Positions 8,576-16,542 of a stretch of DNA of 34,444 nucleotides are shown here, piece after piece. Position numbers and translations under genes: made by a program. The notes under the pieces are model-generated. The model did not search any database and had not been told where the DNA came from. It saw only the letters and a program-made list of their open reading frames with translations. Origin of the DNA: VMCP01 sp964408945 (GTDB lineage Bacteria > Bacteroidota > Bacteroidia > NS11-12g > UBA955); contig CAYPBJ010000022.1 of NCBI GenBank assembly GCA_964408945.1, positions 1 through 34,444 on the forward strand, written 5' to 3'. Within the stretch, counting starts at the first letter, position 1. The number at the start of each line of letters is the position of its first letter.

Positions 8576-9319
8576 TTAAAGCGTGTACGATAAGCCAGTT
8601 GATAGTCCAACAGAGTTAAAACCAACCCCCAAATTAATCATGTACCCCAGTTTTCTTATGGGTTTTATGTTCAAGGTATGTTTAAATCCGATTAAGTTCA
8701 ATTGAAATCCTTCATTTGCCGTACTCACATTATAGGTAGGAATATTTCCTCCCGGACCTTTAGTCACATTGGTTTGAATATTGACGTTGGAGACACCCAC
8801 CGCAAATCCTGAGTATAATGCAAATGTTGATTTCTTTCTAGTCCTCTTTAACCAAAAATAATCAAAAGACCCCATGAAACTATTGAGTTTTACTCGGTAA
8901 TTAAATTCTGTGATATCATCCGGATTTTGAATGCCAGGATAGGTCAAAGTGGGAGTTTGAACCGAAGAAACACAATAGGTCAAACCAATGGCAATCTTGT
9001 CTTTAACATGAAATTGATATCCCAGAATTGAAGGTGAATTGACTATCATTTGCATGTTGCCGGTACCTATTTCGGGATAATCAGCTTTTAGTTGTTCTTG
9101 AAGATTATCAGCGATTTGTTGTTGAACAAAATCACCTCCACCTTGATAATAAAAAGTAATGCTGCCAGGATTAAAGAAATCAATTTTCGCAAGGACAACT
9201 TCTTTTGTAATTGCACTTTGCACTAATTGTTTTTGGGGATTTGCATTGATAGAATCTGTTTGTGCTGAAACTATGTTTGTGAATAAGCAAACGGTACTTA
9301 GCAATATTTGAGTTTTCAT
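8576..9319 (-). CDS. Predicted outer-membrane beta-barrel protein
   Basis: The frame is open further upstream, but the ATG at 9317-9319 gives a clear signal peptide (MKTQILLSTVCLFTNIVSAQ), so I chose it; the product is 247 residues. After a polar linker come alternating hydrophobic/aromatic beta strands (ITFYYQGGGDFVQQQIADNL, GLTYCVSS, SFMGSFDYFWLKR, FALYSGFAVGVSNV) and the last strands read LGYMINLGVGFNSVGLSTGLSYTL. Alternating strands with a short hydrophobic C-terminal strand ending TL are typical of small Bacteroidota barrels. The transported substrate or role is not identifiable. It is the first gene of a probable two-gene unit with the tandem AAA ATPase. Upstream, on the minus strand, TAATTTTC matches 7 of 8 positions of TAnnTTTG. 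Confidence 0.72.
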   Translation of the reverse strand: MKTQILLSTVCLFTNIVSAQTDSINANPQKQLVQSAITKEVVLAKIDFFNPGSITFYYQGGGDFVQQQIADNLQEQLKADYPEIGTGNMQMIVNSPSILGYQFHVKDKIAIGLTYCVSSVQTPTLTYPGIQNPDDITEFNYRVKLNSFMGSFDYFWLKRTRKKSTFALYSGFAVGVSNVNIQTNVTKGPGGNIPTYNVSTANEGFQLNLIGFKHTLNIKPIRKLGYMINLGVGFNSVGLSTGLSYTL

Positions 9320-9446
9320 AGAGTTTATAGGTTGGAAAATTACAATTTTTTGTGTTGCAAACGATTGACTGACGAAAAAATGATTTTGAGAAATTTTGTT
9401 TGAAATTGAATTTGAAAACATTATCTTTGCACTCCGTTTCAGGAAA

Positions 9447-9520
9447 GACCTCGTAGCTCAGCTGGATAGAGCAACTGCCTTCTAAGCAGTAGGTCACAGG
9501 TTCGAATCCTGTCGGGGTCG
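9447..9520 (+). tRNA. tRNA-Arg (anticodon TCT)
   Basis: The 74-base cloverleaf has acceptor arms GACCTCG and CGGGGTC (one T-G pair), a D arm AGCTCAGCTGGATAGAGC, anticodon stem ACTGC/GCAGT around loop CTTCTAA (anticodon TCT, reading AGA), and T arm with GGTTCGAATCC. The discriminator is G520 in local numbering. The following CCCA is not a clean encoded CCA. Confidence 0.96.
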
Positions 9521-9538
9521 CCCAGTATTGAGAAATCT

Positions 9539-9613
<75 letters not shown>

Positions 9614-9624
9614 TTTTAGAAACG

Positions 9625-9653
9625 AAAAAAGGCGGTTATAGACCGCCTTTTTT
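9625..9653. terminator. Bidirectional intrinsic terminator (tRNAs / peroxiredoxin)
   Basis: AAAAAAGGCGGT and ACCGCCTTTTTT pair perfectly around a five-base loop (TATAG), giving a GC-core stem with A/T runs on both sides. It lies 12 bases after tRNA-Pro on the plus strand and 17 bases after the peroxiredoxin stop on the minus strand, so it can end both transcripts. Confidence 0.9.
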
Positions 9654-9670
9654 ATTGTTTAAAATATTGA

Positions 9671-10138
9671 TTACAAACGAGCTAAAGCTTCATCAATCTT
9701 TTCAAAACTTGGCAATTCGCCTGCATTTTCCAATACTTCTGCGTGTTGAACTACCCCATTTTTGTCAATGACAAACGCTGCTCTTTTGGAAACACCTTTC
9801 AATCCTAAAATCCAATCTTCATAAATTGAGCCGTAAGCTCTACTCACTTCTTTGTTGAAGTCAGAAAGCAAGGTAAAGTTCAATTTTTGATCTTCCTTAA
9901 ATTTAGCCAACGTGAAAGGTAAATCTACAGAAACGGCCAACACTTCTGCATTATCATTGCTGTAAAGATGAATGGCATCTCTTACTGTACACAATTGAGT
10001 AGTACAAACGCCGGTAAAAGCGGCTGGGAAAAAGTGCAGAATTACATTTTTTCCAACATAATCGCTAAGTTTTACTTCTTTAGTTTCTGAACTGATCAGG
10101 GTGAAATCTGGGGCTTTATCTCCTATATTGATTGACAT
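9671..10138 (-). CDS. Peroxiredoxin (AhpC/TSA, AhpE/Prx5-like)
   Basis: From the ATG at 10136-10138 the product is 155 residues with no signal peptide, so it acts in the cytoplasm; the longer open frame upstream gives no peroxiredoxin sequence. It has the thioredoxin-like start SINIGDKAPDFTLISSETKE and the active-site segment FFPAAFTGVCTTQLCTVRD, where the first Cys is the expected peroxidatic residue and the second, five residues on, is a possible resolving Cys. Later come SVDLPFTLAKFKE and the catalytic-Arg segment SKRAAFVIDKNGVV. Such enzymes reduce hydrogen peroxide and organic hydroperoxides using thioredoxin-type donors. It is convergent with the tRNAs and divergent from the T9SS type B gene, with a repeat-containing spacer of ~216 bases. 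Confidence 0.92.
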   Translation of the reverse strand: MSINIGDKAPDFTLISSETKEVKLSDYVGKNVILHFFPAAFTGVCTTQLCTVRDAIHLYSNDNAEVLAVSVDLPFTLAKFKEDQKLNFTLLSDFNKEVSRAYGSIYEDWILGLKGVSKRAAFVIDKNGVVQHAEVLENAGELPSFEKIDEALARL

Positions 10139-10197
10139 GATGCAAAAATAACAATGAAATCGGGGTTTGGTTTTTAATCGGGTATCAGGTTTTGGGA

Positions 10198-10265
10198 TTC
10201 GGGTCACAGGCTTCAGATATGATTCGTCACCCGAACTTAGTCTCTAGTCTCTAGCCTCTAGTCTA
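10198..10265. repeat. Intergenic repeat: hairpin plus four TAGTCTC heptamers
   Basis: TTCGGGT (10198-10204) and ACCCGAA (10229-10235) are perfect inverted arms around a 24-base loop. They are followed in 10238-10265 by four heptamers TAGTCTC, TAGTCTC, TAGCCTC, TAGTCTA. The spacer separates the divergent peroxiredoxin and T9SS type B genes. The unit length and the TAGTC core resemble the heptamer elements at 5651-5795 and 34373-34444. No clear promoter was recognised in the rest of this spacer. Confidence 0.7.
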
Positions 10266-10354
10266 TAAATCCCGTCACCCTAATGTCATTTTGAGCAGAT
10301 GTTATAGAAAATCAGAATTTTACATTAATCCTTTGGTAAATTTACGGCGTCTAC

Positions 10355-13129
10355 ATGTTTATGATTGGAGTGCAAAGAAAACGAGCTGTATTGATTTTGA
10401 GTTCTACCCTACTTTACGTATTAGAATCTTGGTCTCAAGGTGTTTGCTATCAATATATCCAAAGAAAGTATATTCGATATCAAGAAAGCGCAGCATCCAC
10501 GGTTCTTACCTCTATGAATACAGTTGCAGTTAGTAATAACGGAAAATATATTTACGCTGGCGGAAATGGAACCGTAAGAAATGCAAACAATACCGATAAT
10601 TGGTTGATGCAATACAATGACACGGGTAAATTGATACGTGCATTAAAATTTGGGGTAACAGGTACCAACAATAGCGAAGTTACTACAGATATTCAAACGT
10701 TGAGTTCAGGTTCAATTTTGGTTTGTGGCAGCACTAGGTTAACCACTTTAGGCACGACCACCTTAGGATTTATATCTTTCATTGATGCCACTGGAAAATT
10801 AAAATGGACCAAAAGAACCCCCAGTTTTAACAGAAATAATGCCAACGATGAGTATAATTCCATCTATAAATATTCTAACAACTCATTTTTAGTTGTTGGC
10901 AGTGGAAGTCAACAAACTGGAAAGCAGAATATTATTGCAACGTTGATTGATAGTTCAGGAAATACAACTTGGTCTGTAAACATTGATCTAGGAAATAATT
11001 CACATGAAGCTTTAGGTGCCACTAGGGTTGGTTCAGAATGGGTTATCACCGGGTGGGCTCAAAGTACCCAGATTTATCCATTTGCGGTTTTTTTAAACAC
11101 ATCAGGTGCAGTGCAGCGCACATTTAAAGGCAATTCAAATGGGCAAAATAGATTTGGACGAAGTGTTGCTGCCAATCACGGCATTATTTATACCTTGGGT
11201 AGCACGGGCAATGGATTAACCTCTCAAACGTTGGTTACTGCGTTTGATGTCAATGGCAACCGCCGTTGGAGCCGGTCTATTGGAGCCAACAATACTCAAG
11301 AAATAGGACATAATATCATTTTGGAAGGCAACAGCCTCTGGATATCCTCTAAAAGTCAAACAATAACCAACCACCGTACACTTTTATACCAATTGGATAC
11401 AGCCACAGGTACCACAGTAAGCAATCCTAAAATCCTATCTAACGGAAACTTGAATTTTACCAATTATGATAATGCCCGTGACTTTGAACCTCTAGCAAAA
11501 GGCGGTATATCCGTTATTGGTCTGGATAATGCTGCGGGAATTCATGGGAATTTGATGATTAATTCTCCTTGTCAAACCAACTGTGGTACTGCTACTGCCA
11601 CAATTCTAAACGGTGCTGCAAATTGGACATGGACAAATTCAACAAATACCACAAACAGTACGGGAAATTTAGGAACGCTAAATTTTGACACATTGACATT
11701 TGGAAATTCGGTGACTGTAAATTGCAAGCAAGATTGTCCAATGCCTGTCAAGGCAACAACGTCACCCCTTCTCATTTGCCCAGGCAATACATTTATCAAT
11801 ATTGCAGCGGGTCAGCCTTTAGGTGAATCCTATCTTTGGAGCGATGGCAACAACAATTCTGCAAGAAGTTTTTTTAATGAAGGAACTTACTATTTAACCA
11901 CATCAAATCCATGTGGTAGTAGAGAAGATACTGTCGTTGTAGTAAAAACAGGCGCACCCGTAAAACCTAGCAATCTGAAAGACACTACTTTTTGTACAAC
12001 TACATTTAACTTTTCTTTAGATGTAACTCAAATTGGAAGCAAATATGTCTGGGATAATGGCAGCACTTTACCAACTAGAACATTTACCAAAGCCGGCGTT
12101 TATTGGTTAGACACTCGAAACGCATGTGGTAGCAGGGTTGATTCAATGAGATTCAAAGTTATTCCACCTCCTGTTTCTCCCTTTTTGCCCGATACGAATA
12201 TTTGCTTTGCTCAGTCATTAACGTTAGATTTCCCTAAGCAAAACACGAGTAAGTACGAATGGTCAGATTTCGATACTATGGTTCCGAAGGATATCTTCCA
12301 ATCTGGAACTTTAACTTTGAAGGTGTTCAATGCCTGTGGAATTGTCTATGACACTGTAAACGTCACTACAAAATATGCTCCTTTCACTACATTGGCAAAA
12401 GACACCATTTTTTGTAGTTCCAATTTCCTATGGGATGTCAATTGGACCCAATGGGATGCAGATTATTATATTTGGGAGAACTTCACTACTACCCCTCAAC
12501 GTCAATTTAATTACCCCGGTAAATTTTGGTTAACAGCGGGAAATAGATGTGGTATAAAAACAGATACTTTTCAAATTTTCATAGATACCCTACCCGTTAA
12601 ACGATTGGTTACCGATGTTTATTTCTGCTCAGGTGAAACCTATATCATAAATGGTGAACAGTTTAATAGTCCCCGAACCAAATACAAATGGAGTAATGGT
12701 TTGAAAATCCCTAACATTGGAGTCGCTCAATCCGGTACATACACACTTGAAACTTCCAATGCTTGTGGAGTTAGAATGGATACTGTTAGAGCCTACGCAG
12801 TAAGGTGTGATTGTAAAATGTGGTTACCTGATGCGTTTACTCCCTTAGGAAGTCCGGGTTTAAATCAAGAAATACTTCCAATGTTTGTAGACGATTGGGG
12901 CAATACCTGCGGAGTGAAAGAAGGTACATGGAGTATTTATAATCGCTGGGGAGAGTGTGTATTCAAAGATCAGCCATTGTCAGTTGCATGGAATGGCCTT
13001 TATAATGGAAACGTTTTACCCGTTGGTATTTATGTATATGTCATAAAAGCGACGTTTGACACCAGCGTAACTGGCTTCAGAAATTTCAATGCGAAAGGTA
13101 CCATTTTCATCATTGATGCGAAAGATTAA
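10355..13129 (+). CDS. T9SS type B (CHU_C) surface protein, beta-propeller plus five Cys repeats
   Basis: The 924-residue product has a signal peptide (IGVQRKRAVLILSSTLLYVL then ESWSQ); the ATG at 10361 is an alternative start. Residues ~45-400 are a beta-propeller-like region of repeated blades (DTGKLIRALKFG, DATGKLKWTKRT, DSSGNTTWSVNI, NTSGAVQRTFKG, DVNGNRRWSRSI). Residues ~465-820 hold five Ig-like repeats of ~70 residues, each with an early Cys (CPGNT, FCTTT, ICFAQ, FCSSN, FCSGE), a W/Y-x-W centre and a late NxCG or RCG followed by DT. The C-terminal ~95 residues are the gliding-motility/T9SS type B sorting domain: WLPDAFTPLGSPGLNQ, SIYNRWGECVFKD, WNGLYNGNVLPVGIYVYVIK. It is exported to the cell surface or medium. 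The next gene starts 11 bases on, so the two are probably cotranscribed. The ligand is unknown. Confidence 0.87.
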   Translation: MFMIGVQRKRAVLILSSTLLYVLESWSQGVCYQYIQRKYIRYQESAASTVLTSMNTVAVSNNGKYIYAGGNGTVRNANNTDNWLMQYNDTGKLIRALKFGVTGTNNSEVTTDIQTLSSGSILVCGSTRLTTLGTTTLGFISFIDATGKLKWTKRTPSFNRNNANDEYNSIYKYSNNSFLVVGSGSQQTGKQNIIATLIDSSGNTTWSVNIDLGNNSHEALGATRVGSEWVITGWAQSTQIYPFAVFLNTSGAVQRTFKGNSNGQNRFGRSVAANHGIIYTLGSTGNGLTSQTLVTAFDVNGNRRWSRSIGANNTQEIGHNIILEGNSLWISSKSQTITNHRTLLYQLDTATGTTVSNPKILSNGNLNFTNYDNARDFEPLAKGGISVIGLDNAAGIHGNLMINSPCQTNCGTATATILNGAANWTWTNSTNTTNSTGNLGTLNFDTLTFGNSVTVNCKQDCPMPVKATTSPLLICPGNTFINIAAGQPLGESYLWSDGNNNSARSFFNEGTYYLTTSNPCGSREDTVVVVKTGAPVKPSNLKDTTFCTTTFNFSLDVTQIGSKYVWDNGSTLPTRTFTKAGVYWLDTRNACGSRVDSMRFKVIPPPVSPFLPDTNICFAQSLTLDFPKQNTSKYEWSDFDTMVPKDIFQSGTLTLKVFNACGIVYDTVNVTTKYAPFTTLAKDTIFCSSNFLWDVNWTQWDADYYIWENFTTTPQRQFNYPGKFWLTAGNRCGIKTDTFQIFIDTLPVKRLVTDVYFCSGETYIINGEQFNSPRTKYKWSNGLKIPNIGVAQSGTYTLETSNACGVRMDTVRAYAVRCDCKMWLPDAFTPLGSPGLNQEILPMFVDDWGNTCGVKEGTWSIYNRWGECVFKDQPLSVAWNGLYNGNVLPVGIYVYVIKATFDTSVTGFRNFNAKGTIFIIDAKD

Positions 13130-13140
13130 TAAATTAAACT

Positions 13141-15033
13141 ATGAAAAAACAATACTTATTTCTGACCCTAGTAATACTGATTTTTTCAGAATTCTCAGGT
13201 CTTCAGGCGCAAACTGTTACAGGTCAAGGATTTGAGGGCGGAACCTTTCCACCAGCGGGTTGGTCTACAATTGGCAACGTGGGTTTTGGAGGTGGTTGGT
13301 CACGCAGAACCACTGCTAATGCTGGGACAACTCCAACAGTGACTCCTCAAGCAGGATCAGCAATGGCGCGCTTTACATGCAGAAACCAGGCTGCAGGTAC
13401 AACTCAAACTTTGGTTTCTCCTGTAATTGACCTTAGTAAAAGAGGCTCAACTAATAGTTATGTTTCATTTTACATGTTTAGAGATACGGTATATTCAACT
13501 GATGATTCAATTACATTTTTATTCAATACTACGAGAAGTTTAACGGGAGCTACGCGAATTCAAGGAATCAAGCGTTTTGCTAGAGCAAATTACCCAGATT
13601 CAGGTGCTCATGGTTGGTACAAATATTCATTTGCAATTCCATCTAGCTTTAAAGGAAACACCAATTATTTTATGATTCAAGGCACTGCGCGCGGTGCAGC
13701 AAATGCAGGAAATATATTTCTTGATAGTGTTACTTGGGATGCTTATCCAACCTTTTGTGAAGGCAAACCTGATGCAGGTACTGTTACAGCAAATACATAT
13801 TATATATGCGGAAATATAGGTCCAGCAACAGTAACTTTGAGCAATTATACCAGCACAACAGGCATTACCTTGTCTTGGCAAACTTCTACAGATTCGCAAA
13901 CATTCACTAACAATGCATGGACCACTGCTGTGAATACTGGTAATTTTAGCGCTGCTATTGGCACTTATAGATACATACGAGCTATTGTTAAATGTAATCA
14001 ATCTGGAGAAGCCGATACTTCAAATTGCATTCGTATATGGATTGACAATACGGCAACTCCCCCCACAATTACAGTAACACCCAATAATGGGGTTCTTTGT
14101 GCAGGCTCAACCACCCCGTTACAATTCGTAGCGAGCGGCGCTACTACATATACTTGGACACCAGCAACGGGTTTAAGTGCTGAAAGTGGAGATACTATTT
14201 ATGCACTTCCTAGCGTATCAACGGGTTATACAGTAAGTGGCACAGATGATAATGGTTGTATAGGTACAAGAAATTTCTTTGTTCAAATTCAAAATGGACC
14301 GAACGTAACCATTACAGCATTAGATACTGTAGTTTGTGACGGTGATTCGGTTCAATTGACTGCAAATGCCTTTGGCGGCGGACTAACCTATTTATGGAGC
14401 ACTGGTAGTAATATCAGAACTTCTTGGGCTAAGGCAGTAGGCGAGAAAACAACTTATCAAGTATCAGTAAAAAATGGTGCTGGCTGCGAAACCATCAAAA
14501 CTCAAGATATATATGGCGTTTTACAACCTCAAGCAGCTTATTCTTTTAAAGTTGTTAAAGACAGAACGGTAGATTTCAAATTTGAGGGAACTAATACAGC
14601 CAGCGTATACTGGAATTTCAACGATGGTAATGAGAGCTTCCAACAAAATACCACATACACTTTTAGCGCCGATGGAACTTACAAAGTGATGTTGGTAGCA
14701 AATAACCCACCATGCGGAAGTGATACCATTTATTTTGATGTAACCGTAGCACAAAGTAATAGTGCAGTAACTAAATTAGGATTGAATGGTTTAGTTATCT
14801 CTCCTAACCCTACATCAAAACTAATTAACGTTAAATTTACCGGCTTTGAGCAAAAATTAAACGCTGAAATTTTAAGTCTTGATGGCCAATTGATTTTGGC
14901 AAAAGAATTTGAAAATTTGAATGGCCATAATGGATTTTCTTTGAATTTAGAAAATGTTACTGATGGGATTTATATTCTTCTACTTCGCAACGATTCAATC
15001 GGAATTGTAAAAAAGATTCAAATTCAACATTAA
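13141..15033 (+). CDS. T9SS type A adhesin-like protein (choice-of-anchor J, PKD)
   Basis: The 630-residue product has a signal peptide (MKKQYLFLTLVILIFSEFSG then LQAQ). Residues ~25-205 resemble a cleaved-adhesin/choice-of-anchor J or MAM-like jelly roll: GFEGGTFPPAGWSTIGNVGF, TLVSPVIDLS, NIFLDSVTWDAYP. The middle (~205-455) has Ig-like stretches, including ITVTPNNGVLCAGSTTPLQF and TVVCDGDSVQLTANAFGGGL, the usual Bacteroidota pattern. A PKD domain follows near 465-545 (VYWNFNDGNESFQQNTTYTF, DGTYKVMLVANNPPCGSDT). The last ~80 residues are a type A sorting domain (LVISPNPTSKLINVKF, VTDGIYILLLRN, IVKKIQIQH). It is a cell-surface protein exported by T9SS, probably adhesive. It shares a transcript with the upstream type B gene and is followed by an intrinsic terminator. 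Confidence 0.86.
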   Translation: MKKQYLFLTLVILIFSEFSGLQAQTVTGQGFEGGTFPPAGWSTIGNVGFGGGWSRRTTANAGTTPTVTPQAGSAMARFTCRNQAAGTTQTLVSPVIDLSKRGSTNSYVSFYMFRDTVYSTDDSITFLFNTTRSLTGATRIQGIKRFARANYPDSGAHGWYKYSFAIPSSFKGNTNYFMIQGTARGAANAGNIFLDSVTWDAYPTFCEGKPDAGTVTANTYYICGNIGPATVTLSNYTSTTGITLSWQTSTDSQTFTNNAWTTAVNTGNFSAAIGTYRYIRAIVKCNQSGEADTSNCIRIWIDNTATPPTITVTPNNGVLCAGSTTPLQFVASGATTYTWTPATGLSAESGDTIYALPSVSTGYTVSGTDDNGCIGTRNFFVQIQNGPNVTITALDTVVCDGDSVQLTANAFGGGLTYLWSTGSNIRTSWAKAVGEKTTYQVSVKNGAGCETIKTQDIYGVLQPQAAYSFKVVKDRTVDFKFEGTNTASVYWNFNDGNESFQQNTTYTFSADGTYKVMLVANNPPCGSDTIYFDVTVAQSNSAVTKLGLNGLVISPNPTSKLINVKFTGFEQKLNAEILSLDGQLILAKEFENLNGHNGFSLNLENVTDGIYILLLRNDSIGIVKKIQIQH

Positions 15034-15053
15034 TCTAAAGCTTGTAACATATT

Positions 15054-15081
15054 AAAAAGCACTCAATGAGTGCCTTTTTTT
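15054..15081 (+). terminator. Intrinsic terminator after the T9SS adhesin gene
   Basis: GCACTC (15059-15064) and GAGTGC (15068-15073) pair around AAT, preceded by an A run and followed by C and seven T on the plus strand. It begins 21 bases after the stop at 15033. Confidence 0.88.
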
Positions 15082-15107
15082 GTTGTGTAAAAGATTGGCA
15101 CAAAAAG

Positions 15108-15128
15108 ATATTGTTTTTTTTACAATAT
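15108..15128. promoter_or_regulatory. Inverted repeat upstream of the duplicated-domain gene
   Basis: ATATTGT (15108-15114) and ACAATAT (15122-15128) are perfect arms around seven T. It lies 45 bases upstream of the ATG at 15173 and could be an operator, or a weak second terminator of the preceding operon. A related core, ACAATATTGT, lies just upstream of the Nudix-fold regulator at 32509-32518. The DNA is AT-rich, so chance is a real alternative. Confidence 0.3.
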
Positions 15129-15172
15129 TGAACTTATACTACTTATTATTGCATTAAGTAAATTTAATTATT

Positions 15173-16462
15173 ATGAAAAAAACTACATTAAACCGTGTCA
15201 TTCGCGGCGGATTTATGGCATTGGGATTCATCTCAATGTCGGTTGCGAGTGCACAATTTGCAGGCGACTGGAAGCTTGCACCTAAAGCAGGTGCCTTCGC
15301 AGTTGGCCCTGCAAAAGGTGACTACAGCTGGTGGGGTGTTCCCACTGAAGAGGTGACAGGCGTTCGGGCTTGCCAATTTGATGATTTATTCAGCTTTAAT
15401 GCTGATGGGTCCTTCAAAAACAATTTGGGAACTCAAACCTACCTTGAAGGATGGCAAGGTGGAAACGGTTGCGGTACTCCTGTAGCTCCTCATGATGGAT
15501 CTTCAAACGGAAAATGGATCTATGATGAAACTGCTAAAACTCTTACAATCATTGGAAAAGGTTCATTTATGGGTTTACCTAAACCATACAATGGTGGTGA
15601 ACTAAAGGCTCCAGCTGATGCCAAAGACACTATCGTTTACGAAGTGGATGAAATATCAGCAACAAGCTTGACATTGTCAATTTCAATTGGTGGTGGCTAT
15701 TGGAAATTTGAATTTGTAAAGGAAATGCCTGAAATCAACCCTGTAGGAAGCTGGAATTTTGCTCCTAAAGCAGGTTGCTTCAAAGTTGGTCCTGCTAAAG
15801 GTGATTACAGCTGGTGGGGACTTCCTGCAAGCGACTTGACCGTTCGTGCGTGTCAAATGGATGATCGTTTTGTATTCAACCAAGATGGTACCTTTGAAAA
15901 CATCATGGACGGAAGCACCTGGTTAGAAGGATGGCAAGGAAAAGACGGTTGCGGAACCCCAGTTGCGCCTCACGACGGAACCTCAAAAGGAAAATGGGTT
16001 GCTGATAAAAATGCTGGTACCATTACCATCATAGGAAAAGGTTCTTTCTTGGGATTGCCAAAAGTATACAATGGTGGTGAATTAAAGGCTCCTGCCGATG
16101 CTAAAGATACCATTGTTTATCCTGCAACGATCAACGGAGATACTATGATTGTAGAAATTTCTTTTGGTACTGGATATTGGTATTATGAATTTGTAAGAAG
16201 CGCTGCTCCTATTGGAAGCGTATCTAAATTCTACAATACTGGTTTGACCGTTTATCCTAACCCAGCAACTGGTTTGATTAGTTTGAATTTAGATCGCGCA
16301 AGCGCTATCCAGAATTCAGTTATTTTCAATACTGTTGGAATGAAAGTAATGGAGACAGGAAACTCAAACGAAATCAATGTTAGTGCATTGCCCGTTGGAA
16401 CTTATTTTGTGAATGTAACTACAGCAAATGGCGTATTTACTTCACGTTTCATCAAGCAATAA
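15173..16462 (+). CDS. T9SS protein with two tandem copies of a probable glycan-binding domain
   Basis: The 429-residue product has a signal peptide (to about VASAQ), two near-identical domains (residues ~28-185 and ~190-345) and a type A sorting domain (LTVYPNPATGLISLNLD, LPVGTYFVNVTT, FTSRFIKQ). Both domains share KxGPAKGDYSWWG-type, RACQxDDxFxFN, LEGWQG, GCGTPVAPHDG, IIGKGSF, GLPKxYNGGELKAPADAK motifs. I recall the same RACxxDD/LExWQ/GCGxPVAPHDG module in secreted Bacteroidota polysaccharide-active proteins, often attached to GH16 enzymes; a carbohydrate-binding role is inference. The many surface Trp and paired Cys fit a secreted binding domain. No catalytic domain is present. It is convergent with the GH144-GH3 fusion gene and shares its terminator, so it may be a satellite of the locus. 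The copies are also similar at nucleotide level, pointing to a fairly recent internal duplication. Confidence 0.82.
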   Translation: MKKTTLNRVIRGGFMALGFISMSVASAQFAGDWKLAPKAGAFAVGPAKGDYSWWGVPTEEVTGVRACQFDDLFSFNADGSFKNNLGTQTYLEGWQGGNGCGTPVAPHDGSSNGKWIYDETAKTLTIIGKGSFMGLPKPYNGGELKAPADAKDTIVYEVDEISATSLTLSISIGGGYWKFEFVKEMPEINPVGSWNFAPKAGCFKVGPAKGDYSWWGLPASDLTVRACQMDDRFVFNQDGTFENIMDGSTWLEGWQGKDGCGTPVAPHDGTSKGKWVADKNAGTITIIGKGSFLGLPKVYNGGELKAPADAKDTIVYPATINGDTMIVEISFGTGYWYYEFVRSAAPIGSVSKFYNTGLTVYPNPATGLISLNLDRASAIQNSVIFNTVGMKVMETGNSNEINVSALPVGTYFVNVTTANGVFTSRFIKQ

Positions 16463-16490
16463 TCTTTCATAGAAAATTTCACTTAGGTAC

Positions 16491-16521
16491 AAAAAAGGGC
16501 TGCCCGCGGGCAGCCCTTTTT
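16491..16521. terminator. Strong bidirectional intrinsic terminator
   Basis: GGGCTGCCCG followed directly by CGGGCAGCCC (16497-16516) is a perfect 20-base palindrome flanked by six A on the left and five T on the right. It lies between two convergent genes, 28 bases after the stop at 16462 and 22 bases from the stop at 16543, and can end both. Confidence 0.93.
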
Positions 16522-16542
16522 GTTTATAGCATTATTGAATTT

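Noticed and set aside
9320..9421. 34-residue N-terminal extension of the barrel protein
   Set aside because: The internal ATG at 9319 begins a standard signal peptide; an extension would bury it.
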